A stretch of 57,757 nt of DNA from NCBI GenBank assembly GCA_014804365.1, contig JAAUZX010000012.1, positions 1 through 57,757 on the forward strand, in the 5' to 3' direction. Position 1 is the first letter of the stretch. Each line of letters begins with the position of its first letter. Below are positions 49,331 through 57,318 of the stretch, piece after piece. The notes below the pieces were generated by a model. That model did not search any database. It had not been told where the DNA came from and was given only the letters and a program-made list of their open reading frames with translations. The position numbers and the translations under genes are program-made. This DNA is from Lachnospiraceae bacterium (GTDB taxonomy: Bacteria; Bacillota; Clostridia; Lachnospirales; Lachnospiraceae).

Positions 49331-51455
49331 AAACAGTATATTTCATGGAGATTATGTTGGGCATGATAATATTACTGTGAATATCGTAATGCTCAAGGAT
49401 TCTGAACGGGAATTTGTTGTCACTCATAATGCTAACATAAAACCAGTTGCCTATTTTACTGGCCGTGAGACAGAATTGCAGGATTTACGTCAGAGGATAG
49501 CGGAAGGGAAAAAGTCTGTCCTTGTAAGCGGTATGGGCGGAATAGGTAAGACCCATATCTGTAGAAAGCTGTTTGAGGAATATCTCAAGAAATATATAGA
49601 GGATCAAAATTGCTGTTTCCGACACATAGGCTATATTGAGTATGATGGAGATATGAACAGCAGTCTACAGAACTGTTTGAAGTTTAAACATCAGGACAAC
49701 CCAGAGCACAATCTGGAAGCAGCATGGAGAGAATTGGAATATTTGGCGTCGAATGGGAAGCTTTTATTGTTTGTTGATAATGTGAATGTATCAACGGGGG
49801 ATGATCCATGTCTGAAACGGTTAATGGGTATACCGGGAGCGATTGTCCTTACATCAAGAAGGAGAGCCTTTAGTAAGGAGCTTGAGCCGTATCGAATTGG
49901 ATTTCTCAATTTTGAAAAATGCAAAGAAATATATGAAAAGATTCGTTTTGAGAACAGCTCGAAAAAAGTAGCAGAGGAAGAAGTGCCGGATTTGGAGTAT
50001 ATCATAGACACATTGGCCGCGAGGCACACCATTACTGTTGAATTTCTGGCACATCTGGCTTGGACAAAGCATTGGACAGTGCAAGAACTGCGAAATGAAC
50101 TGGAGGAGAATAGGTTCCAACTGGAATACATGGATGAAGAGGATAAGTTGGTAAACATCCAAAAATCGTATGAAACTTTATACGATATGTCTGCGTTGAC
50201 AGAGGCAGAGCAGAACATTCTTGAGGCGTTTTCGGTATTTTCATATATTCCTTTGGCAGCCGAGACGTGTAATGAATGGCTGCTTGCTGATGCTGGTGTA
50301 AGTGAAGATGATGATATCCTGATGGGGTTATATCAGAAGGGGTGGCTACAGTTTGATGTGGAGCAGGAGAGCTATGCTTTGCATCCGGTGTTTGCGCAGT
50401 TTATTTATGATAAATGTAAGCCGGAGTTAGAAAATCATCTTAAATTAGTTGAGGCATGCCAAAGGAAATTGGCTATACCAAACAGTGGTTCAGCGTTAGA
50501 ATGCCAGAAATATATTCCCTTTGCTGAAAATATGGTCAAGAAACTGGGCATGGGAAATAATTTGGAACAGGTCAATTTTATATCTGCTATTGCTTATTTG
50601 CTATATTATGTAGCTGAATACAAAAAAGCTGAAACTTTGTATGAAAAGAGCCTGCGGATAAGGGAAAGGGTACTGGGAGAAGAGCACCCGTCTACAGCCA
50701 CAAGCTATTATAATCTTGCAAGGGTGTATCAGGCTCAGGGGAAATATGAGAAAGCGGAAGGGCTGTATGAAAAGAGCCTGCGGATAAGGGAAAGGGTACT
50801 GGGGGAAGAGCACCTGTCTACAGCAGCAAGCTATAATAATCTTGCAGGGGTGTATCAGGCTCAGGGGAAGTATGAGAAAGCGGAGGGGCTGTATGAAAAG
50901 AGCCTGCAGATAAGCGAAAAGGTACTGGGGGAAGAGCACGCGTCTACAACCATAAGCTATAATAATCTTGCAGGGGCGTATTATGCTCAGGGAGAGTATG
51001 AGAAAGCCAAGAGGCTGTATGAAAAGAGCCTACGGATAAAGGAAAGGGTACTGGGGGAAGAGCACCCGTCTACAGCCAAAGGTTATAATAATCTTGCAGG
51101 GGTGTATTATGCTCAGGGAGAGTATGAGAAAGCGGAGAGGCTGCATGAAAAGAGCCTACGGATAGAGGAAAAGGTACTGGGAGAAGAGCACCCGTCTACA
51201 GCCAAAGGTTATAATAATCTTGCAGGGGTGTATTATGCTCAGGGAGAGTACCATAAAGCAATGACGCATTATCTTAAAGCATATATTATTCTTCTGGTTA
51301 GGTTAGGAACCGATCATCCGAATACAGGAGTGGTTTTAAAAAATATGAGGATAGCGTATTACAAGTGGAATCCAGAAGGCGATTTTAGCCAGTGGTTAGA
51401 AGAAAAGATGAAGAATATCAGTGATAGCAGGCAGACAATTACATATGCAGTATAG
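49302..51455 (+). CDS. NB-ARC/TPR NLR-like STAND ATPase
   Basis: The 717-residue protein has a short N-terminal motif (NSIFHGDYVGHDNI, 11-24), then an NB-ARC ATPase with P-loop GMGGIGKTH at 77-85, Walker B LLLFVDNVN and TSRR (the RNBS-B-like Arg motif), a winged-helix part, and TPR repeats from about residue 447 to 660. Such STAND proteins oligomerise on recognising a trigger. There is no recognisable effector domain, so the effector may be the partner membrane protein. GGAGGGAT is 9 bases before ATG 49302. Bacterial NLR-like proteins are anti-phage defence proteins; that role is inferred. Confidence 0.85.
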   Translation: MGPEIVNKNKNSIFHGDYVGHDNITVNIVMLKDSEREFVVTHNANIKPVAYFTGRETELQDLRQRIAEGKKSVLVSGMGGIGKTHICRKLFEEYLKKYIEDQNCCFRHIGYIEYDGDMNSSLQNCLKFKHQDNPEHNLEAAWRELEYLASNGKLLLFVDNVNVSTGDDPCLKRLMGIPGAIVLTSRRRAFSKELEPYRIGFLNFEKCKEIYEKIRFENSSKKVAEEEVPDLEYIIDTLAARHTITVEFLAHLAWTKHWTVQELRNELEENRFQLEYMDEEDKLVNIQKSYETLYDMSALTEAEQNILEAFSVFSYIPLAAETCNEWLLADAGVSEDDDILMGLYQKGWLQFDVEQESYALHPVFAQFIYDKCKPELENHLKLVEACQRKLAIPNSGSALECQKYIPFAENMVKKLGMGNNLEQVNFISAIAYLLYYVAEYKKAETLYEKSLRIRERVLGEEHPSTATSYYNLARVYQAQGKYEKAEGLYEKSLRIRERVLGEEHLSTAASYNNLAGVYQAQGKYEKAEGLYEKSLQISEKVLGEEHASTTISYNNLAGAYYAQGEYEKAKRLYEKSLRIKERVLGEEHPSTAKGYNNLAGVYYAQGEYEKAERLHEKSLRIEEKVLGEEHPSTAKGYNNLAGVYYAQGEYHKAMTHYLKAYIILLVRLGTDHPNTGVVLKNMRIAYYKWNPEGDFSQWLEEKMKNISDSRQTITYAV
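50641..51265 (+). repeat. Five near-identical 126-bp repeats coding for TPRs
   Basis: The sequence ATGAAAAGAGCCT (or a one- or two-base variant of it) starts at 50641, 50767, 50893, 51019 and 51145, exactly 126 bases apart. Each copy codes for one 42-residue TPR with the core ERVLGEEHPSTATSYYNLA. Differences between copies are few, implying recent expansion or gene conversion. The last copy is incomplete at its 3' side. Confidence 0.9.
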
Positions 51456-51571
51456 AAGGCGTATGCAGGGTAGCACATGTTAATGGCAGTTATAAAGATG
51501 ACAGTGATCTGGTCGGAAGGCTGATGCGTGACTTTAGATGATTAAGTTCTGTGGATATGTTTTATTAAGAA

Positions 51572-51841
51572 ATGGCAAAACAGGTAAAGTATTTCAAGGA
51601 AACAGAAGGAGGTCAGGAGATTATGTGTCAGGTATTTGAGGATTTGGCTGAGAAAAGGTTTACAGAGGAGAAAACGGCATTTGCTCGCCGTTTGATTGCA
51701 AGAGGGAAGCAGACGTTTGAAGAGATTGCGGAAGCTGTAAATTTGCCGCTTGAAGTAGTGAGGGATTTGGCGGCTTGCAACTGGCATAAGAATAGGAAAT
51801 ATTCAGGTTCTATTCCCCCTTTGGTTCTACTCTGGTTCTAA
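51572..51841 (+). pseudogene. C-terminal fragment of an Rpn-type nuclease at the element's right end
   Basis: The 89-residue frame reads VKYFKETEGGQEIMCQVFEDLAEKRFTEEKTAF, then ARRLIARGKQTFEEIAEAVNLPLEVVRDLA, the usual C-terminal part of PD-(D/E)xK transposases. The nuclease domain is missing, so it is non-functional. Its last codons run into the right direct repeat (GSIPPLVLLWF is encoded by it). It differs from the intact Rpn at 47480, so it comes from another gene. Confidence 0.7.
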
Positions 51842-51844
51842 AAT
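51822..51844. repeat. Right copy of the 23-bp direct repeat
   Basis: This matches 31752-31774 at 22 of 23 bases. A third GGTTCTA unit lies just before it (51805-51811). It marks the likely right end of the ~20-kb element carrying the integrase, relaxase and NLR genes. Confidence 0.55.
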
Positions 51845-52176
51845 GTTTGAAACGATATAGAAACGGCATATTTTTAGTAGATTTTGGAGACAAAAAGGGC
51901 TGAAAAAGACTGGAATGTAGGGCAAAAGACTGTGATATGAAATGAGTTCGAATAATTATTTTTTCGCATAGATTATATTAAATGGCAGATAGTTTATAAG
52001 ATTATCTGCCATTATCCATATTGTTAGTGTTTTGTGAGAATAAAGAAAAATTTTGTACTCAACAGTAAACATGTTATCCAGTACAGATTATATATACTTG
52101 AAGGCTCTATAAAGAACAAGTAGACTAATATCGTGATGTTATGAAATGAGTGTCAAAATGCAAAGGAGACTCAAAG
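51842..52176. other. Intergenic region beyond the right repeat
   Basis: No gene is visible. A hairpin is formed by AATGGCAGATA (51981-51991) and TATCTGCCATT (52003-52013), with no T run directly after. The last bases hold CAAAGGAG, the ribosome binding site of the next gene. Confidence 0.5.
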
Positions 52177-52494
52177 ATGGAAATATCAAAAAGTGATTGG
52201 ATGCTTTATAGAAAGAAAGTAGCTGGGTGGCAGGAAAATTTTATGTCTCGTTTAAATAATGAGTATATAGCTTTGTTAAGTGCGGATGATAAAATAGCGT
52301 CTGAGAAATTCTGGGAACTTGAGAAGCGAATTAAGAATGACAGACGTCATCCGGGAGTTATTATCGAAGTGTCAAAATCTAATGCTGTATTCGATATAGT
52401 CTGCCTTATCAGACTTGATGTGATTACGTGTGATGATTTAGCTGATTTCAGTGACGATCTGCAGCAGACAGTGAAAGAATTACTCGATAGATAG
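52177..52494 (+). CDS. Conserved hypothetical 105-residue protein
   Basis: The protein begins MEISKSDWMLYRKKVAGWQE and contains EKFWELEKRIKNDRRHPGVII, followed by CLIRLDVITCDDLADFSDDLQQTVKELL. Similar short proteins occur widely in Firmicutes, with no known function. CAAAGGAGA gives ATG 52177. It lies outside the right repeat, followed by another small protein. Confidence 0.65.
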   Translation: MEISKSDWMLYRKKVAGWQENFMSRLNNEYIALLSADDKIASEKFWELEKRIKNDRRHPGVIIEVSKSNAVFDIVCLIRLDVITCDDLADFSDDLQQTVKELLDR

Positions 52495-52529
52495 AGGTAA
52501 TGAATAATAAGGAAAACTGAGGTGGTAAA

Positions 52530-52748
52530 TTGAAAGAATATAGTAGAATATTAATTGAGGAGTATTGCATGAATCATATTTCAGCAAAGAGCAGGCGCTT
52601 ACAAAAACTAGTGAATAAGTCGTATGATTTAAATGCAGAGTACACAGACGCAGACGGACTTTTTATGGAAAAGATAATAGAACAAGAGAAAGATCCTAAC
52701 TTAAAAGATGCATTACAAGATTTGGATGATTTCATGTTTGGATGGTAG
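52530..52748 (+). CDS. Small hypothetical protein, TTG start
   Basis: The 72-residue frame (MKEYSRILIEEYCMNHISAK, then RRLQKLVNKSYDLNAEYTDADG) is charged and helical. The TTG start has GAGGTGG 6-7 bases before. It overlaps nothing and is followed closely by a fragment of an antitoxin. Function unknown. Confidence 0.5.
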   Translation: MKEYSRILIEEYCMNHISAKSRRLQKLVNKSYDLNAEYTDADGLFMEKIIEQEKDPNLKDALQDLDDFMFGW

Positions 52749-52749
52749 G

Positions 52750-52848
52750 TTGGAAGAAAAAGATAGTATGCAGGAGGCAGAGGCTGCGGTCAAAGATGGA
52801 AATGGCTGGCTGTCATTAGAAGAATTGAAAGCTATTATTGGAGAGTAA
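52750..52848 (+). pseudogene. C-terminal fragment of a RelB-like antitoxin
   Basis: The 32-codon frame ends in QEAEAAVKDGNGWLSLEELK plus AIIGE. This resembles the end of RelB/DinJ-type antitoxins, but the DNA-binding N-terminal part and the toxin are absent. It is probably a remnant; the TTG at 52750 is only a formal start. Confidence 0.5.
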
Positions 52849-52908
52849 ACATGATGAAGTGATATAGAGAAATTAAGCACTTATTATAAAAATAATGGGA
52901 GAGTGAAT

Positions 52909-53337
52909 ATGGGCGAGAATGTTTGTGAAGAAATTAGACTTGTTGATAATATTTTACAAGCTGAAGATTTCATAAGGCTGCGAATTGACACAGGATTTGC
53001 AGAGATTCCGGTTGAACATGCTCGAAAGGCTTTGCGAAACGGGTTAATAAATGTTTCTGCAATATATAATGATGAACTTGTGGGAATCGGGAGACTTGTT
53101 GGAGATGGTGCTATGTATTGGTATCTGCAAGAAATAATAGTTTTGCCTAAATATCAACGAAAAGGTATTGGAACTATGATTGTTAATCATTTGGTTGATT
53201 GTGCAAAAGCAAATTCTATTACTGGAAAATTTACAACAATCGGAGGTGTTTCAGCCAAGGGCAAAGAACCATTTTATGAGAAAATGGGGTTTGAGATTAT
53301 CTCGAATGGAATTAAAAAGATGATAGAAATCGAATAG
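52909..53337 (+). CDS. GNAT-family N-acetyltransferase
   Basis: The 142-residue protein has the GNAT core: the strand ELVGIGRLVGDG, then WYLQEIIVLPKYQRKGIGTMIVNHLV, in which Q/R-x-x-G-x-G/A binds acetyl-CoA, and the C-terminal FYEKMGFE. The substrate is not known. ATG 52909 is chosen because GGGAGAG is upstream; an in-frame GTG at 52903 is less likely. It stands alone among gene fragments. Confidence 0.88.
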   Translation: MGENVCEEIRLVDNILQAEDFIRLRIDTGFAEIPVEHARKALRNGLINVSAIYNDELVGIGRLVGDGAMYWYLQEIIVLPKYQRKGIGTMIVNHLVDCAKANSITGKFTTIGGVSAKGKEPFYEKMGFEIISNGIKKMIEIE

Positions 53338-53400
53338 AGCGTGAATTGATGGATTGGGTGTTGCTGCATTTATATATGCAGCCATGTATCAAGTGGCAGG

Positions 53401-53526
53401 GGTGTTGCAACGGGTAACACCTATCGTCATATCAGAGGTGCATACTGCCTGCCGGAACTCTTTGAAAGCTTCAATCCAACAGCACGCGGATTTGAAAAAA
53501 CGGTATTTGGAGTGATTATAAGATGA
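53401..53526 (+). pseudogene. C-terminal remnant of an unknown gene
   Basis: The frame from 53401 contains HIRGAYCLPELFESFNPTAR followed by GFEKTVFGVIIR, and ends overlapping the next start codon. It is open upstream to about 53350 but has no start codon. The composition looks coding. Family unknown. Confidence 0.35.
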
Positions 53527-54101
53527 AAAACAATATTATTATTGCAGGTGTTCCAAGAGCCGGAAAAAGTACAATTTCTCATTGGCTGGCAAAGCAGTAT
53601 GGGCATCAGCATGTTAGCATGGATTCGATCATAGCGGGATTTGAGAAATGTTTCCCTGAAACAGGGGTGAATACTTATGCAGGACTCTCCTCTATGGATA
53701 CATTACATTTAATTAGCGGTAAGATGGCACCTTTTGTTCGGGCAATGTTGGATAGTGGCGAATATGATGAGTTTAAACCCGGCATGGTGTTGGATATGTA
53801 TCAGCTTTTGCCAGAGGATTATATGAAGTATATCTATGGAGCAAACTGTGAAATTGCCTATTTTATTACATCTAACGTGACACCAGAAGAGCGGTTTGTA
53901 ATTCAAAAGAAATATGACACGGAAAAAGATTATACTTTTTACAAATCAGATGAGGAGCTTCGGGAGGGTGCAGTGCATATTGTGGAGCAAAGCATCTGCA
54001 TGAAAGAACAATGCCAGAAATACGGCTTACCGTATTTTGAAACTGCAAGAGATAGAGAGCAAACGTTCCAACGGTTTTTACAAGACTTCAATTTTTGTTA
54101 A
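53523..54101 (+). CDS. P-loop kinase/AAA-like small ATPase
   Basis: The 192-residue protein has a Walker A at the start, IIIAGVPRAGKST, then a mixed alpha/beta fold typical of small nucleotide kinases (adenylate kinase-like superfamily). The LID region and substrate site are not distinctive. The substrate is unknown; similar genes in Lachnospiraceae are annotated as AAA family ATPase. It starts one codon inside the upstream remnant's stop region. Confidence 0.65.
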   Translation: MKNNIIIAGVPRAGKSTISHWLAKQYGHQHVSMDSIIAGFEKCFPETGVNTYAGLSSMDTLHLISGKMAPFVRAMLDSGEYDEFKPGMVLDMYQLLPEDYMKYIYGANCEIAYFITSNVTPEERFVIQKKYDTEKDYTFYKSDEELREGAVHIVEQSICMKEQCQKYGLPYFETARDREQTFQRFLQDFNFC

Positions 54102-54133
54102 TTAAAGGAATAGCCATCAAGGGGAAAATGGGG

Positions 54134-54148
54134 TGTCAATTTGCGGGG
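54134..54148. repeat. Left copy of a short imperfect direct repeat
   Basis: TGTCAATTTGCGGGG at 54134-54148 matches TGTCAATTTGAGGG at 57172-57185. A second shared piece, ATT(T/C)TGGTAA(C/T)AAAA, follows in both places. The pair brackets the two genes at 54321 and 55806. It may mark an inserted segment. Confidence 0.35.
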
Positions 54149-54288
54149 ATTTGTTATAATATATGCGTGGCAACATTTTGGTAACAAAAAATCAGCAAGC
54201 AATAATAAATGATGTAATTGCAGTAAAAGCAGGCGTGTATTTGCACAAAACTTAAACTAATATAGTTAAGAATAGCAAAGAACGCGCC

Positions 54289-54300
54289 GAGTTCGAGTGA
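54289..54300. repeat. Copy of the guaA 3'-end sequence
   Basis: GAGTTCGAGTGA is the typical end of guaA (codons for Glu-Phe-Glu-stop) and matches the end of the local guaA (GAGTTCGAGTAG, 31681-31692) in 10 straight bases. Another copy lies at 55518-55529 (GAGTTCGAATGA). Copies behind guaA are what an island inserting at the guaA end would leave. Confidence 0.4.
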
Positions 54301-54320
54301 TAATTGGAGAATCATGAAGA

Positions 54321-55469
54321 ATGCTCAGAATAAAAGTAAAATGGATTATTTATTTTTTCCTAATGCCAATAAGTCTTATCTTATATTCATGGGTAAATGC
54401 GTCTGAAGGGGTCTTTAGGAGAAGGAAAAAGGTAATTTTCAGATCAGACATACATAAGATGCTATTTGGCTTCCCGATTTGGATAGAACAAGTTGACCGT
54501 TCTTATTTATTCATTAATATTTTTAATGAAATAATGGCCGTATTATCGGTTATTGGCTGGTTTATACTGGATATAGAGAAAAAAGAATATCTTTTGCAAA
54601 AGTTTCCAAGTATAGGGATTATTATACTTTTAGCAGAATTGTTCTGGGGCATAGCAGTAGGTATACTTGATGCCAGAGATGGTAAAGATCCGGTTTATAT
54701 TAGAGAAACTATTGATTTACAAGAAAATCAAGGAAGTATAATAGTAGGAGATACTAATAATTATATTTACCATTATGTTTATACGCATTTAAGAAAGGAA
54801 AAAGTAGAAAAGTTAGTAATTATTCTTCCGGAAAGTTATTTTATTACTGAGGATGTGAATGGGAATTTTCGTATGCTGCGTAAAGGCAGATATGAGATAG
54901 TTAGCAATGTGGGAGCTTATGAAGAACTTTCAGATAAATTAGTAAGGGAAGGATTTGCTACATTGCGATGTGAAAGGGAATTTAAAGATTTAAATAATGC
55001 TTGTGAGGCAGATGCCAGTAATCTAGGAAAATTATTTTTAGAAATAATGAAAAAAGAAAAATTTTCTGGAAGAATTTACTTGTTAGCACATGGGAGAGCT
55101 AATAGACTATTGATAGATATGTTGAGTATGATACCGATAAGTGGAATAGTATCATTATGTGGTGCAGGAGTGGAATTTAATGAAGGGTATATAAATTCTT
55201 TGATTTCAAAGAATATACCAATATTGTTTGGTTATGTACAGGAAGATCCGTATTATAGCGAAGCATCCATAGAATATATTAAAAAGTGTGCCTTGGAATA
55301 TATAAAGATTGAAAGGTTTGAAAACACAGATTTTACTTTGAGAGAATGCAGAGTAAATAAGAAGAAAAGTATTGATAAAATAGGATATAAGTTAGTATCG
55401 GGATTTCAATTGCCGCTTATGAATCCTATTGTATTCGATAAAATTCTTATATGGTTAAACACTCACTGA
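54321..55469 (+). CDS. Membrane protein with degenerate alpha/beta-hydrolase-like domain
   Basis: The 382-residue protein has three or more N-terminal membrane helices (IYFFLMPISLILYSWV, IMAVLSVIGWFIL, IIILLAELFWGIAVGIL). The C-terminal part (about 165-380) is alpha/beta: VEKLVIILPESYF, GRIYLLAHGRANRLLIDML and GIVSLCGAGVEF. The position of the hydrolase nucleophile would be in LLAHGRA (His257, Gly258), where Ser is replaced by Gly, so catalysis is unlikely unless another residue takes over. I infer a sensing or scaffold role. Function unknown. Confidence 0.6.
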   Translation: MLRIKVKWIIYFFLMPISLILYSWVNASEGVFRRRKKVIFRSDIHKMLFGFPIWIEQVDRSYLFINIFNEIMAVLSVIGWFILDIEKKEYLLQKFPSIGIIILLAELFWGIAVGILDARDGKDPVYIRETIDLQENQGSIIVGDTNNYIYHYVYTHLRKEKVEKLVIILPESYFITEDVNGNFRMLRKGRYEIVSNVGAYEELSDKLVREGFATLRCEREFKDLNNACEADASNLGKLFLEIMKKEKFSGRIYLLAHGRANRLLIDMLSMIPISGIVSLCGAGVEFNEGYINSLISKNIPILFGYVQEDPYYSEASIEYIKKCALEYIKIERFENTDFTLRECRVNKKKSIDKIGYKLVSGFQLPLMNPIVFDKILIWLNTH

Positions 55470-55517
55470 TATTTAACATTTCTGGTAAGATATTTATTTA
55501 ATTGATATTCAGCCGTC

Positions 55518-55529
55518 GAGTTCGAATGA
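55518..55529. repeat. Second copy of the guaA 3'-end sequence
   Basis: GAGTTCGAATGA at 55518 matches the guaA end with one internal change (GAGTTCGA-R-T). It lies after the gene at 54321, so the two copies flank one gene of about 1.15 kb. Confidence 0.4.
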
Positions 55530-55538
55530 TGTGAACGC

Positions 55539-55634
55539 ATGAAAGAACTCTGCAAAGAGCGCAATAAACTGTATGAGAAGCAGAACGATTTGAAAGGGCA
55601 GAAACAGAAAATTGAGAGGTCGTTAGAACGATAA
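55539..55634 (+). other. Short coding-like fragment
   Basis: A 31-codon frame (MKELCKERNKLYEKQNDLKG, then QKQKIERSLER) is helical and basic and looks like the C-terminus of a larger mobile-element protein such as a relaxase. It has no ribosome binding site. The remaining 170 bases to the next gene contain nothing I can identify. Confidence 0.3.
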
Positions 55635-55805
55635 GAAATGTGGGGCATGGCGGTTGCTGTGCCCTATATATTTGTGGTAAATGGAAACGGGAAATGGTAC
55701 AATAAATTACCGTATGGTATTTGCTGTGAAATTCAGTAAAATAGAAGAGAGAGATGTACTGTGTGAAATGGGTATTTTGTAGATTTTAGGGAGTGATAGG
55801 TTAAA

Positions 55806-57125
55806 ATGAAAGAGATTACAACAGTTTGGATTCAAAGTAATAAAGAAGCATACAGGGCAGACGAAAAAAACAGTTTATATGAAGAAGAATATAGAAAAAA
55901 ATATATATCAGACATTGCATTTAATAAAGAAAAGGCAAAGTTACAACCATTTGAATTTTCTATAGATATTTCAACGATGGAGGCTGTTGCACAAGGAAAT
56001 GCCGGAAGATGTTGGATTGTTGCAGGGTTGAATCTCTTAAGAGAACATATAGTAAAAAGGCTTAAAAAGAATACTCTGCAATGTGAGAATTTTCAGCTTT
56101 CTTTGGGATATCTTTGTTTTTGGGATAAATTGGAGAAAGCAAATTGTTTTTTGGAAAAAGCGATTCAATACAGAAATGAACCCTATGATAAAAGGGAAGT
56201 TTATTCATGGTTTCAATGTGCAGTAACGGACGGCGGATTTTGGACGAACTTCAAAGAGCTTGTAAAAAAATATGGGATTGTTCCAGCAGAAATAATGCCG
56301 GAAACATTTCAATCTTCGAATACAGAAGAGATGAATAATCGCTTAAATTATTATCTGCGAAAAATTGGTGCAGAGATAAGAAATGCAGATTCGGAAGGAC
56401 AAGATATAGAAGATATTGTTAAAATAAAAGAACAGGCAATGAAAAGAATTTTTACTTTTTTGTGCAGATGTTATGGTTGCCCGCCGGATACTTTTTTCTA
56501 TACATTTGAAGATGGAAAGCAAAAGCAACAATACACTCCAAAATCTTTCTATAATGATTTCGCAGGAGAATTTTTGGATCAGTTTGTAAATATCATTTCT
56601 CTTCCATATGAGAAATTGCCTTTTGGGGAAACTTGCGTATTGACGGATGTTTTTCAGGTGATTGGCGGTCAGGAGGAACAATTCCTAAATCTTCCACTGC
56701 ATGAATTAAAAGAGAAATGTATTGAACAGCTAAAGGATGGAATTCCTGTGGTATGTGGGGCTGATGATGATAAAATGTGCATGGAAGAATTACAGTTATG
56801 GGATAATAGTAGTTTTGATTATGTGGAGGTGACAGGCTTTGATTTTGAAATGAGTAGAAAGGATTATTTTCAGTTAAAAGCTGGAACTTCAAGTCATTCT
56901 ATGCTGCTAACGGGTGTTCATTTAGGAGAGAACGGAAAACCAGAGCGTTGGAAAATAGAGAATTCTTACGGTACAGATGGAATACATAAAGGGTACTATG
57001 TTTGCTCAGATTTGTGGTTTGAAAAGTATGTGCTAAGTGCCGTTATAAGCAAAAAGTATATATTAGGGACGAATAGTGTTCAACAACAGAACAGAAACCT
57101 CTTCAATATATGGGATATTATGTAG
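55806..57125 (+). CDS. C1B-family cysteine aminopeptidase (PepC/bleomycin hydrolase-like)
   Basis: The 439-residue protein has the length and catalytic residues of PepC-type peptidases. Gln63 and Cys69 are in AQGNAGRCWIV (where the classic form reads Q-K-S-S-G-R-C-W). His364 lies in SHSMLLTGVH and Asn386 in KIENSYG. It is otherwise diverged from the housekeeping PepC. It probably forms a hexameric cytoplasmic peptidase. Its place between mobile DNA and the chromosomal AmmeMemoRadiSam gene suggests that it is accessory. No good ribosome binding site is visible (GGGAGTGATAGG upstream is the best). Confidence 0.8.
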   Translation: MKEITTVWIQSNKEAYRADEKNSLYEEEYRKKYISDIAFNKEKAKLQPFEFSIDISTMEAVAQGNAGRCWIVAGLNLLREHIVKRLKKNTLQCENFQLSLGYLCFWDKLEKANCFLEKAIQYRNEPYDKREVYSWFQCAVTDGGFWTNFKELVKKYGIVPAEIMPETFQSSNTEEMNNRLNYYLRKIGAEIRNADSEGQDIEDIVKIKEQAMKRIFTFLCRCYGCPPDTFFYTFEDGKQKQQYTPKSFYNDFAGEFLDQFVNIISLPYEKLPFGETCVLTDVFQVIGGQEEQFLNLPLHELKEKCIEQLKDGIPVVCGADDDKMCMEELQLWDNSSFDYVEVTGFDFEMSRKDYFQLKAGTSSHSMLLTGVHLGENGKPERWKIENSYGTDGIHKGYYVCSDLWFEKYVLSAVISKKYILGTNSVQQQNRNLFNIWDIM

Positions 57126-57171
57126 TAATCACAAAAAGGGGCTTTTACTGCGTAACATTTCAAAAGCGAGT

Positions 57172-57185
57172 TGTCAATTTGAGGG
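57172..57185. repeat. Right copy of the short imperfect direct repeat
   Basis: This pairs with 54134-54148 (14 of 15). It lies 47 bases behind the peptidase and 134 bases before the chromosomal gene at 57319. Confidence 0.35.
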
Positions 57186-57318
57186 ATTTAATATTCTGGT
57201 AATAAAATTAGATGTTTTTTATACTTTCTTGTAATAATGTGGATTTGCCTATATACTATGATCAGCCTCTTTTTATACCTAAATCCTTAAATATAGCTAA
57301 CGAAAGGAACTCACTATT

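Noticed and set aside
50641-51265. Regular repeats considered as a CRISPR array
   Set aside because: The 126-base units are contiguous, in frame and code for TPRs; there are no short repeats with unique spacers. No CRISPR or cas gene is visible in the window.
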